Shown here: one piece after another, positions 48,241 through 58,978 of the stretch
Layout: each line of letters starts with the position of its first letter
Numbering within the stretch: the stretch's first letter is position 1
NCBI GenBank assembly: GCA_021186555.1
Contig: JAJKFL010000003.1
Location: 45,481,908 to 45,545,907, forward strand
Direction of reading: 5' to 3'
Length of the DNA: 64,000 bases
From: Reticulitermes speratus
Lineage: Eukaryota > Arthropoda > Insecta > Blattodea > Rhinotermitidae
Notes under the pieces: model-generated
Databases searched by the model: none
What the model was told of the DNA's origin: nothing
The model's input: only the letters and a program-made list of their open reading frames with translations
Program-made: the position numbers and the translations under genes

Positions 48241-51200
48241 ATTGTTTATTGGACAGTAGGATGATATATATATACACATAAGTTAATGGAGGTTATTTAA
48301 AGGTGCAGTCACATTACCTTTGAACTGAACTGTATGTAGAGTACTTAGTAGACTGAATAATTGAAAGGGGGGGGGGGGGCTTAAAAGCACTATTTTTTAT
48401 TTGTAGGTATCTTTATTTGGATATTTTATAGATTATGCTGTCAGAAACAGTCAGTATGATTATCAGTTCCTGTTATATGTGCCTAGTGCCTTTGTATATG
48501 AGTTTGGATAACATTTTACTCTAGATTAGTGTGCAGTGTATAAATATCCAAATCACTGCACTTTCCAGTGCATAACACACATTTCAAATTAAACAAACAG
48601 GGTTTCAAATTAAGTATCAGATTTACATGATCTTCCTCTTGAAAACACAGACAAAAGAAACTGTTGTTATTGTCAACCATTCTTATACTTTCTGGGTTTT
48701 ATTGGTATATGTATAGTTGACATGTTTGTTTGCCTTATAATGTGTTTTTGCAGCATGTATTGGTCTGTTTTGAGTCACATAGGCATGCAGAGTATATCAC
48801 AAATGCCTATAAGGAAATAATTTGCTTCTTGGTAAGAGAGTCTTCTGTCTAGCAGAGATGTTTATCTCATTTAGCAATGGAAAGACACTGTGTTATCATT
48901 CCCGTAATAACTGATGGGCATACCTGCTAGAGTTCAGCATTACATATGTGAAGTCATAAAAGTTTGTAGACTGGCTGGTAAATCTTTCCAGTTTCCATCT
49001 TACTTTCTGGGATTGTAAATTGCTTTCTTGCCAAGAGTAAATTTGTTCTTTGTGATATCTGAGAATGTGAAAGGAAATTATTTTTTTTTTGTATGAAGTG
49101 CATCAGGTACTTCTAGACTTATTGAGAGTACTTAATTTATAATTCGTTTATATACACTCGTGACACAGTAGAAATTTAACTGTTTGCTTGAATAGCATCT
49201 GTTATTTGCAAGTATTTTCATGCTCTGAATAAATTAGCATGCATTTAGGAGGCTCCAGTGCATGCTTCAGTGTGTTACAGTTAATAGTAAGGATGTAGGT
49301 TTGTATCCATTTTGGATATAATACATACGTCATTTTGTATTGGAATGTGTTTGGCACAGCATGTTTGACTTTATTAGAGCTTGTTGCTTTCATTCTGTTG
49401 TTCCACTAAAAACATTTTAAGATGTAGAAATGAAATTTTTTTTATTTATTCTTGTGTGTTCCGTAGCTTATACAGGGGGTTCCTCTTAGCCAAGTCCTGA
49501 TGCCTGTTTCACTGCATACACACAGCCAGATTGTGTAGGAAAAAATACATAAAAACTCACCACATTTCTGAGGATCACATCCATGGGCCATGAATTTTCC
49601 AAAAGAAACTCTTTTCAATTTGTTTCCCCATGTATGCAGGACCAGATTACTGGGAAAGTGTATGCAGAAGTTTCCCACATTTCCACGGATCGCATATGTG
49701 GTGCCCAAATTTTTCATCAAAAATGGTTTTAATCACATGCATCCAGCAATTTCTCCCTCTCTGTTGTACATGTTGCAAGCTTTTATGCATATCTGAACAA
49801 CCAGTGAGACATGACTCCAAGAGGTGAATAACCATTATAACATTGGTTGGTTATTATTGTAAGGATGATGACGACAACAGTAATGGAATTGTGCAAGATG
49901 TGCGTAACTTAAATACTATACATTGTGTGAAGTTAGTCATGTTCTTTGCTGTAGGCTGTGATGGATCATTATTTATTGTTTTACGTTGGCCATTTATAAG
50001 TTTCAATTGCCATTGGCATGCCAGTGATCACTGATAAATTCATGATAAGTGTTGAAACATGACCTGTGAACAGTAAAATTTTAATGAATAATTCATTGTT
50101 TGCAAATTTTAAATTAATAATTCACTGTACTGAAGGTTTGTGTTTACATTTGTTTGGGATTGTCCCTTATATTCGTGTGGCCCTGGTATATTGATTTGAA
50201 GCACAATAAAATGTTACAGATTCTTCAAATAGAAGTTTATGTATGTACATGCAGAAGTAGTGAAGTCACTGGGTAATGGACGATGTGGCATAATGTGGAA
50301 CTTATGATTTAGGCTTAACGCTTACACATAGGATAGTTAAGCAAGGAGGAATATAGACTGCACATGTAGCTTGAGTGGAGGAAAAGGTATGTGTAAAGAA
50401 TTTTGGTGTGAAGCAGCCATGTGGAAAACTATGAAGGATGTGGCACAGTAAAATAAATTGATCTTTAGAAAACAGCCTGTGAGGATGTGAACTAGGTTGA
50501 AGTGATGGAGGAACGCTATTGAATCCATGTGTTCTGTTACCACACAACTGATTAATTTGTCTGCCTTTTCCACCCCACCTCCCCCCACAAGCGCACACGC
50601 AAAAGGTGTGAGTCTGTATTTTTAAATTAACAGCCTGGGTAACCTTTAGGCTTGTATGTAACTACAGGTCATTTTTAGATTGTGTTACAGTCTGGCCAAG
50701 GATTTTTGTGGCCTTAATTGTTGCTTTTTTTATTTACTTACTGGCCATGTGTGCATCATGTGACAGGCTGCCTTAATATTTATGTGCCACCACAGAACCT
50801 CACTTGTCATATTTCTTTGATTAACAGTGATTTATTAACTCATTACACTAATGGTTATTCAGTTATTATAGTTTAAACACACCTGAATGCCCATGTGTTT
50901 TACTGCAGAAAATTGACATGCAGCTCATGAAACACAAAATTATATTTCACTTTCTGTACTTAAAGAACAAAAAAACCTGTTAATTACACCATATTTTCAT
51001 ATTCATCAACCTTGCTTGCCAAGTATCATCACTTATGTATGCCTATTTTTACACAGTTCAGACCTAAAGTTCCTCCATATTGTGGCAAGAGCTTTACAAT
51101 TGATCATATTATGGGCTGAAAAATTATTCACATGCTATTCCACAGCCTCTTTCAGTAGTTGTTCCTTTATTAGAGCAAACCAAGCATTAATCTCATCTAT

Positions 51201-51697
51201 TTGATTTCTGCCATCTAGTTTTCCTATGTTGTATTTTAAGTGTGATGCTCCACTTCTTCTTTTGCCTCAGTGTGTACCTCATAGAGAATGTACATGGTAA
51301 CCATTTCAACTGCGTTTAATAGTCTGCTGTTTCTTCTGCCTTGGCATTTACCTCACAGTGAACACAGCAACAGTGGTAGCCATTGAAACCAGGGTGTGAC
51401 TCACACATTATATAATGGAAAGTGTCATTTGTCATTGGCTTATTTGTTATTAATACAGGACACAGTGCATGTTGTTTAATGGATAGCCAATGTATTAATT
51501 TTATTCTTTGCCCATTGACTTTTAAGTTTCATGCTAGTCGTGGTTCATGTTTGAGGATAAACTGCTACATAAAGTTGTAAAACTGCAAAGCTAATGGCAC
51601 AGGAAATGAACGTTATGACCTGCACCTAGCAGGTGGTGTTCAATCTTGTAAGAGTTAAATGAGATAAATCTGTGGTATGTGAGTGTACTGTTAGTAA
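48241..51697. other. Intergenic, between Dok and EXD1-like
   Basis: 3.4 kb of AT-rich DNA. The only features seen are a 13-G run (48367-48379) and a diverged tandem duplication (49530-49750). Confidence 0.5.
49530..49750. repeat. Two diverged tandem units of about 115 bp
   Basis: AGATTGTGTAGGAAAAA, CTCACCACATTTCTGAGGATC, ACATCCATGGGCCATGAATT is followed by AGATTACTGGGAAAG, TCCCACATTTCCACGGATC, GCATATGTGGTGCCCAAATT. The conserved part is CACATTTC..GGATC.CAT.....GCC..AATTTT. Confidence 0.6.
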
Positions 51698-51797
51698 ACA
51701 CATGTAACTCGTGAGATCTTCGCTATGTAACGTCCGAGAAGAGCGGATATCTCAGGTACATCACGACAGAAGCCTGAAATCACACATGTAACTCATG
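51698..51797. repeat. 68-bp insert with hairpin, flanked by 16-bp direct repeats
   Basis: ACACATGTAACTCGTG (51698-51713) and ACACATGTAACTCATG (51782-51797) flank a CpG-bearing 68-bp segment. Its ends GAGATCTTCGC and GCGGATATCTC are complementary at 9 of 11 positions. It resembles a small inserted sequence with a target-site duplication, but no family was recognised. Confidence 0.45.
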
Positions 51798-52304
51798 TTT
51801 TAAAATTTCTGTTATCACATGCAGGGTCAAATTTTTGGGAGGTGTGGATTAAAAATGAAAATAATACTGTGGAGTGAATCTTTCGTAATTCTAAGACTTT
51901 TAAGAACGTTCAGTGCAACATTAGTTTGTGCTTTAACTGCAAGTAATTGTAGTTAAAGGCAAGTAAGTACACTATCATATGCAGGTTATGATCGCAGAGG
52001 TTTAAGTGTGTTATGTGCTGGATATTTTGTTACAAATTCTTATTGAATATAATGGTTTTTGAAACAAATGAATGGTTAACTAAGAAATGTGCATATCTTA
52101 ATTGCACCAGCAATTAGGGTCCAATTTTTAAATAGCTCTGTAATGTGTTAATTAATTATAAGTATAATGTTAGAATTTGTATAGATATCTGTATACATTT
52201 TTTAAAGTGTTTCTATTTCAGAAATATTTTAGCAGTATTCACCTACGTTAATTACATTGCTCAAGTATTTTTTATAAAGAAATAAAGCAATGTTATAGTT
52301 AAGG

Positions 52305-52600
52305 TAAAAAGGTAAAACTGGCCCATTACATGCCAAGCAGTTACAGAGGGGGTGGTAGAGGTATAGCTCTACCCATACTTTACCATGATGCTAGAAGAGG
52401 GTGGGTGGTCAGTGCCACACCCTGGCCGCTTTACCCCCAGAGAAACCAAGTACGTGTTCTGCAGGAGGCTGGGTGGGTCTTGGGGCTGGTCTGGATGGGT
52501 CTGGAAAATCTCGCTGCTGTTGGGCTTCGAACCCCAGACCATCCAGATTGTAGCGAGTTGCTATACCGACTGTGCTACCCTGGCCACCACAATTAAGGAC
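52305..52600 (-). mobile_element. tRNA-type SINE family 1, copy 7 (minus, best promoter)
   Basis: The minus strand starts GTGGCCAGGGTAGCACAGTC, with GGTATAGC (A box TAGCACAGTCGG), then the B box GGGGTTCGAAGCCC near 52527. The body ACCCATCCAGACCAGCCCC, GGGGGTAAAGCGGCCAGGG and TGGCACTGACCACCCACCC follows, with the tail CAGTTTTACCTTTTTACC. Pol III boxes are almost intact, so this copy best shows the tRNA origin. Confidence 0.8.
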
Positions 52601-52924
52601 ATGTCCAAAGACTTAAATGCCAGCATAGTGTTTCCATTATTCCAGAAATCTCACACTGTATAACCCACCACTGTACAAGGAAGCAGCAGGAAGATTTCCT
52701 GTGCACTTCTCTTCCCAGTAATGTGCTGTTGTTATTGAGATTAATGATTGTTTCATAATATTCACATTCTATTATCTGTTCTTTGTTTTGACATCTCATT
52801 ACTATGTAACTGTGTCATGTTATCAGTCGCATCCCAGAATCAGTTTTGAAATCGTGTTCCATTTTGTGGAGAATTTTTTGTGTCAGATTCCACTTGTGAA
52901 AGTGTATATGAAACTATGAAGATC

Positions 52925-53075
52925 TGGTTTAATTAAAGTGGCACTGGGACAGGTTTTTTCTTAGTACATCTGTTTTCCCCAGTTAGTATCATTCCACCAA
53001 TGCTCCATATTCATTACTCTATTATTGATGCTTTATGATCTAGCAGTTGACAGCATGGTTAAATAATGTGCTGAT
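52925..53075 (+). mobile_element. SINE family 2, 3' fragment
   Basis: AAAGTGGCACTGGGACAGG, TTTTCCCCAGTTAGTATCAT, TTCCACCA and GCAGTTGACAGCATGGTTAA match the bodies at 19190 and 19430; no promoter-like head. Confidence 0.55.
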
Positions 53076-53224
53076 GTAATTGCTAAACTTACTCTGAGGG
53101 AGAGTCAGAGGTGAGGTCTGCGAGCAGAATTGGGATTCTGATAAATTACTGTCAGGTAACACCTATGATCATACACCTTAGGGGCATAATGGATGTCAAA
53201 TGATGACCAGTACTGAGAGAGTAT

Positions 53225-54070
53225 GAGTATGAGTAAATAATGGGTCGAGCCCTTGCGGTCCTGATGCATGTAGGCCTTTAACAGGCCCTTTGTGCCCCTT
53301 AACTAAAGTCCAAGTTATAAGAGCCCTGTCCTTTTAATAAAGTTCCAGATCACCCCCAGACTTGGTTCTCTGATATCCTGAGGATCCAAAAAGAAGGAAC
53401 CCAGATAAGTGTGTCACCAAGGCTTCACACTTGCACAAAACATGAGCTGAGGTCTCCTCCTCTGCTCCGCATTTCCTACACAAGGGACTGTCTCTCTCCC
53501 CTAATGTGAAGGTGTCTTCTCAGGGTGTTATGTCCGGTAAGAAGGCCAATAACTACCCTGGATTGCATCCTATTAAAGGACAGCAGCCTGGTCGTAGCAG
53601 TAATACAAGGGCATGAGATCAACTCTCGAGCCTGTCTCTGAGTGCCAGCAAGACCCTGCCACAGTGCCATGTGGCTTATCCAACCAGCACTGAATTTTCG
53701 TCTTTATACTCTGCCTCGAGACCCCCAGGGCCGGCTCTGGTCTAACAAAATAGTGAATGGAACCCTCCCTTGCGAGCTGATCGGCAATTTTATTTCCATG
53801 TATTCCAGAATGTCTGGGGATCCAAAAGAGTCCCACAGAGCCAGTACTGGTAAAAACAAGAGTACTTTGAGAAGGACGTTCGCAGTGCCACTGTGTTCTT
53901 CACATGTTGCATATAGAGTGCTGTGGTATTTAAATTGGGTAAGAATGTAACTAACTGCATAACCTGTCTCGTGATCAGGTGTCAGACATTGCAGCACATG
54001 CCTGATCAGTAAAATTACATCTTGTAATGTGGTACCTAACATCTCCCTGGGAAAGAAAACACTCAAAACT
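53225..54070 (-). pseudogene. R1/I-type LINE remnant: RNase H domain and C-terminal zinc motif
   Basis: On the minus strand, frames switch but the order is coherent. ATCEEHSGTANVLLKVLLFL (about 53910) is followed by RNase H end motifs LFWIPRHSGIHGNKIADQLA and REGS (53830-53765), RPEPALGVSRQSIKTKIQ, TQRQARELISCPC and LLSFNRMQSRVVIGLLTGHN. Then come TLRRHLHIRGER and a Cys-His knuckle SPLCRKCGAEEETSAHVLCK (about 53490-53430). W(I)PRHSGIHGNKIAD..A is diagnostic for LINE RNase H. At least two frameshifts and missing RT show a dead, 5'-truncated copy. Confidence 0.8.
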
Positions 54071-55207
54071 ATAATTTGTGATATAGTTACAGGACTAGTT
54101 TAGTAGGAACTCGTCGCCCGAAAATGCTGTAACTTAACTGAGTAATTGATGTAGCTTATTGACCCAAATATAAGATGAGTGTGTTTTTCCTAATTCATCA
54201 TCATCAGAAAAACTGGAGGTTACCTTATAATCATGCACAAAGTTCAACATGTTCTGTATATGTATTTTCCTGAAAATTGAGATTTTAAGAGGGTCGTCTT
54301 ATGTGTGGGTAAATAAAGTAATTGCCTTGCAGTTGAGGTTGTGGTAATGATCAAGTAAAGAATGTAAAAGAAAATTGTCAGAGGTTGGTTTATTGTGTAA
54401 TCAGTCCTTAATTTGTGAGATTTTGCAGTTAATATTGTCAGCATCACAAATTAGTGATGCTATGAAAGTATAATTTAAAGGGTAATGGCCTGATGTTCAT
54501 TTATAAGATGAGAAAGTTTATGAAGTGTTATTAAGAAATTGCACCAGAAATTATATTTCTGTATTGCAGGAAATGTCTTTGGATTGCAGACAAGTACAAT
54601 GTCTTATTAGTTCATGACAACTGTAAGTCTTGTAAAATCATCTTTTTAGGAATGTAAGGATGATTATTGAAGCCCATAACATATGTCTATTCTGGTGTTT
54701 AGCCTTTGAACTGAAACCACTTATAATTCAATTATAATTAATAGTGAAGCAAGTTATCCTTTACTTTCCACATGACCCTGCCAGTTCATAAAAGAGTAAC
54801 AAGTACTTGAAAATGTTGTAAACATTGATGAATAACTACACAATAATTTTAAGTAACTGCTATCTTTCCAGATGCTAGAACAAGGAAAATGTTTCACATA
54901 CTTGACAAATGAATACTATTTATACTGTAGAGATTAGGCTAGTGTGACAGTTTCTTGGGTCATAATGAGATACTCTCAGAACCTGTGTTCTTAGGGAACA
55001 TAAGGTGCAAAAATACATGTAATCTGTCTTGCAGTTAAGATTGTTGAATAATTGATTCTGTGGTGTAATGAAATTTTGTACCAGAGTACTTTTTTTGCTA
55101 TGTTATTTGCAACCACGTGAAATTTAGTTAAAATATTGTGTTTTCGATTATGTATGATGTACTTTCTATAGTGTTCATTTTCATATGTATGGAACACCCG
55201 TCTAGTT

Positions 55208-55500
55208 CAGCGGTTCTCAACCTTTTCTGGTCATAAACCAGTGTAATTAGCAGTGGGTTTGCCATGCATTACTGCCCAATTTCATGTGGTACTCTACAAA
55301 TAACAGTGTACAAAATGCGATACAATAATTTTGGTCACAGAGCTTTTGTGATCAACCACACCTAATATTCACAATTTAAAACCATGCAGAGCGTCATATA
55401 AACTTATTTAAATTGTCGTATGTGCATACATGCATCTTGGAAGGATGTGGACCTCGTCACGTCTCTCTCTCTCTGCCTTTTTCTTATGTGTTTAATGCCT
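55208..55500. mobile_element. hAT-like transposon left end, partner end not found
   Basis: CAGCGGTTCTCAACCTTTTC is a typical hAT terminal inverted repeat start (CAG.GGTTCTCAACC). I could not find the matching GGTTGAGAACC downstream, so the end coordinate is nominal and the copy may be truncated. Confidence 0.4.
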
Positions 55501-55699
55501 GACCCCAAAACTGATATTCTTTTACTCTGATGTCACCAGTCACATTAAATTTGTGGGTTGCAGTACGATGGGTCTACTGTCAAAATCACGACTACAGTAA
55601 ACGCATTTAATGTCAGTATTTATTTTACATCCAGTCCACTGCTCAGCACCTGAGAGAGCTTTCACTGCTCAGCATCTGGCAGAGGAGTACACTCCATGG

Positions 55700-55737
55700 A
55701 TCCACTTCACAACGTTCATGAACGTTGTGAAGTGGAT
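55700..55737. repeat. Perfect 38-nt palindrome
   Basis: ATCCACTTCACAACGTTCA is followed directly by its exact reverse complement, with no spacer. Symmetry ends abruptly on both sides. Confidence 0.95.
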
Positions 55738-56494
55738 TTTACTGCAAGTGCATAAGTTAAACAGTGTTTTATAATGGCGGTTCCAGCTCATAAGGTGAAC
55801 TTTACCTGATGATGGTGGTGGCTGCCAGTGAAGCATGTCAGAATATAGAGTGATTTTATAATAACTTTTTAAAAATCATGAAATGTATGGTGCATATTGT
55901 CAGAAGTTTTTAAACAACAACTTATGTTTAACTATGTGTGTGATTAGAAAGCTGTGGCCTATTTTTCAGGTGATCAGTTAGAAAAAGATTTGTATCTTAT
56001 ATTCAGGTATAAGTATGGTATATATGTGTACAGGGTATAAGAAATAGCAGGAAAATGTATATTTTAAGTAGCAGAACAAATGTTGCATTGCAAAATGCTA
56101 GAGGAATATGAAAGATTATTGGAAAAAGGGCATATTTCCATCCTTGTACACCTTTGTGAAACAGGAATAAGTGCATCATTTATGCAAACTTAAGTTAAAA
56201 TTTAATTTATGTATGCTACACATGAATGGGCAGGCATTTTTATGAAACTAAAATGTCTGGACCAAATTGCCTAATCATTCTTTCTGCACCTTATCTTTCA
56301 TATTCCTTATTAATGCTGATTAACTACAGCACTTTCCTTCAACAGGTTATTGAACATTGATCACAGAACACAAGTTAAGGGTGTTTCGTTTCTTTATCAA
56401 GTAGTTGGATAAAATTCCGTATGACAGAATTGTCAATGTATTTCTAAAAGATCGTTCAATTTGCAGTATTGTAGTCTTGAGATTTTAATGGCAG

Positions 56495-57000
56495 TGAATA
56501 TACATGCAAGAACACTAAATTATATGATGTGGGCAATTAGTACTATTATTCTTCCATTAGTGACATTGAGGCCTTGAAAAGTCACTATAATTGTTACAGC
56601 AAAGTATTTTCATTATTTGAAGGTTTGATCATCCAGATGTGTTTGATCTGTGATGTAACAGCTCATTGAAGAACTTGACATTAACACTGTGGGACATGTA
56701 ACAAACAGGTATATATAAATGTATTAAATTTATTATACCAATTTTAAAATAAGGTATATATAAAACTCAGTGCCAATCTTCAGATTGACATGTACATGTA
56801 AGAACACTGAATTATATTATACGAGAAATCAATTACTATTTTTCTGCGACACTGCAGGCGCTAAAAGCCGTTTAAAACTGAACAAGAAGTAGCTTGAAGG
56901 GTACTGTAACTGACTGGGTGTCCATAATATTTCATAGAACATGACAATAACATTGTCAGATATGTAACAAAGGTACATAGAAAGCCAAGTGCCTATCTTT
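56495..57000. repeat. Diverged tandem duplication (about 290-bp offset)
   Basis: ACATGCAAGAACACTAAATT (56501) and ACATGTAAGAACACTGAATT (about 56794) head two similar segments. Both later contain GACA.TAACA.TGT and ATGTAACAAA (56660-56710; 56942-56972) and end with CAAGTGCC/CAGTGCC. The copies differ considerably in between. Confidence 0.6.
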
Positions 57001-57096
57001 TTTTTGTCCCATGTCTGTCTCCATCTCCATACATCACCATGAGCTCACACATATTATGTATTAGGACCTTAATTAAATTTTGAGGTACTAATGGGC

Positions 57097-57876
57097 TCAC
57101 AGATGTGGGCCTGGATATTCCAGCTTAAGAAATTCTTGTGGAACAAGATAATTCCTTCCAAGGTGTTGAATAGCTTCATCATCTCTTGCATCTCTAACTG
57201 TTTTCAGGAAAATGTTAATACCTTGCCTTAAAGAAGAGAACATGTTGGTCTTGATACATTTTTGTAGGGGCAATAGAAAGATGGCATTCTGTGCTGCTGT
57301 AAACTTCAGGCTTTGTGACATAGGACGCTTGAGCCACATTACTGTGTCATCTTTGTTGAACTGCACTATGTCTAGTGGAATTCCCAGAAATATTTTCATA
57401 CACTCTCTTAAACTGCACACATATTGTGGAAACTCCCCACATAAATTCTTCTCTATGATCAGCTCACCCACTTGAGTATCAAAAACATTATCTAGCTTGA
57501 CCAAGTATTTATGATGTAAGCAGCCAGACAGAAGACGACTATTATGAATTACTTTCTGAATCTTGCTTTCCAGAATTGATCGTAATCCTTTGTCAAAAGC
57601 TGCCATTCCTAGCGTCAGGATGTCGAACTGGTATACATGTGTTTGTATGGAAATGCTAAGTAGTAGTACTTCATATTGGTGTCCAATATGTGCTATGCTT
57701 GCATCAATTCCTATCACTGATTCCTTTTTAATAGCTTGTACAGCTGTTTTGAAGAATCCGCCAATGCAGTCGATGAAAACGGCACGCTGAGCCAGATGCA
57801 TTAATGTATCATATTCCTCAACAGTTCGTTCTGTATTACTCTCGCCTTTAATACTTTCGTTTATAAGGGGATCCAT
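57097..57876 (-). CDS. EXD1-like protein, catalytically dead 3'-5' exonuclease fold
   Basis: Single-exon ORF of 259 residues, ATG at 57876 and TGA at 57097. It has the layout of a DEDD-type 3'-5' exonuclease domain: VIGIDASIAHIGHQYEVLLL (residues 54-73) with a YQFDI strand (82-86), KVIHNSRLLSGCLHHKY (108-124) with LDNVFDTQV (128-136), WLKRPMSQSLKFTAAQNAIF and LLPL (181-204). In active nucleases of this fold the motifs are DxE, H/ND and YxxxD. Here they read DAS (58-60), HNS (111-113) and FTAAQN (192-197), so most catalytic acids are gone. This pattern and the VFDTQV and LLPL blocks fit EXD1, a PIWI-pathway RNA adaptor that lost nuclease activity (described in silk moth and mouse). Lack of introns may reflect ancestral gene structure or retroposition; the frame is intact, which argues for function. 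It is divergent from Bub3. A Nibbler/Mut-7 or WRN-type nuclease is less likely because of size and lost residues. Confidence 0.75.
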   Translation of the reverse strand: MDPLINESIKGESNTERTVEEYDTLMHLAQRAVFIDCIGGFFKTAVQAIKKESVIGIDASIAHIGHQYEVLLLSISIQTHVYQFDILTLGMAAFDKGLRSILESKIQKVIHNSRLLSGCLHHKYLVKLDNVFDTQVGELIIEKNLCGEFPQYVCSLRECMKIFLGIPLDIVQFNKDDTVMWLKRPMSQSLKFTAAQNAIFLLPLQKCIKTNMFSSLRQGINIFLKTVRDARDDEAIQHLGRNYLVPQEFLKLEYPGPHL

Positions 57877-58976
57877 TGTTTAGAACACGGAAGTCACCGT
57901 AATATACTAATATTCAGTAGAGATTATTTGACTCGAGGAGAATCATGGTTTGCAGTTGCTGAAATTGTTCAATCCTTGCGAGAAAGTGCAGCTGTTTGTA
58001 AAAACATGAAAATGCACGAGTTTTTGTTTCAGTTGTGGTCTGCATGCCATCAGCCTCTGGCGCGTTGTACAATTGCAAGGAGTAAACATGTACTGAACGA
58101 AGCGGGAATAAAAAACCACGGATCAGAAACAATTGGGTCCAAGCGATCGATGCCAACATAAACAGATCGGGATAATTGGCTTTGTGAAACCAAACAGGTT
58201 GTTCTATCCGTGATGTGCGTCATGCTGTACTTGCACAGATCCTGTACGACTAATAAAAGTAGCGGTATTGCATTCGGTTACGAGTAATCTGTGACCATGA
58301 TCGCTGTTATCGGCGTATGTAAAGGTCAAGAGGAGACACGACCTAAGTTGCACGAATCTAAGCAGTAATTTACATTACATATTTTGAGCCATGTCCCACA
58401 CCATCTGAGAGAAACAACAACATACAATAGAGGATTAGAAATAAGCACGCGTGAAACTTTTCGACAGCACTCATTTCAAGGTTTACCCTGCCATCTAGAA
58501 AGTACAGCAGGAAGTGTATTTGAAGTGCGCGGAGTCGTATGTTTGAGTTGGTATAAGTTGTATTTTCTAAGCGGCGCTGGCAATTTGTTGTCATTTCAGG
58601 GGAGGTAATGCTATTAAATGTCTACTTTTTATTGAAACGTATTAGCATGTTCTTTTTCACGCAATGAAGGTTGGTTTTCATAGGTTCCGTGATGTGGGGT
58701 TCCCAGTTAAACAGTACTAGGAAATACAGACGATACGATGCTCGCTTTATCGTAAAAATTAATGGTCATTTTTTTACTTAATATGTGTGAATTAGTTATC
58801 ATTGTTCAGAAGGCTTGTCTACCGTAATTGATAAATACATTTGATGCTAGTGATGACATCTGAGGTAGAGATTAATTCGTAAATGTAGGTTAGAAATTTA
58901 TGTTCTGTCTGGAATTGAGCTTATCTTCAACAAAATTGTTTCGAACTTGTAGCATCTCTTATGCTTTTTTGTTTAG
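57877..58976. promoter_or_regulatory. Shared divergent promoter region of EXD1-like (-) and Bub3 (+)
   Basis: 1.1 kb between the two start codons. CpGs are relatively frequent from 57940 to 58600 (GAACGAAGCGGG, CCAAGCGATCGATGCC, GTGCGCGGAGTCG, CTAAGCGGCGCTGG). Because Bub3 coding starts two bases after an acceptor (TTTGTTTAG|GAATG, 58976), a 5' non-coding Bub3 exon must lie upstream. A plausible donor is GGGGAG|GTAATG at 58604. Short open frames here are not convincing genes. Confidence 0.55.
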
Positions 58977-58978
58977 GA

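Larger units (their letters stand above)
54071..57096. other. Intergenic, left of EXD1-like
   Basis: 3 kb of AT-rich DNA containing a hAT-like terminus (55208), a 38-nt perfect palindrome (55700-55737), a degenerate hammerhead-like stretch (55806-55840) and a diverged tandem duplication (56495-57000). A TTTATT at 56729-56734 is a possible poly(A) signal for EXD1-like on the minus strand. Confidence 0.5.

Noticed and set aside
49442..49720. 92-residue minus-strand open frame with internal repeats
   Set aside because: The internal similarity comes from a diverged tandem duplication of DNA; no protein family features.
49990..50065. CTGATAA ... GAAACATGACC resembling the hammerhead-like motif
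   Set aside because: No hairpin between the two halves, triplet is wrong and no flanking helix.
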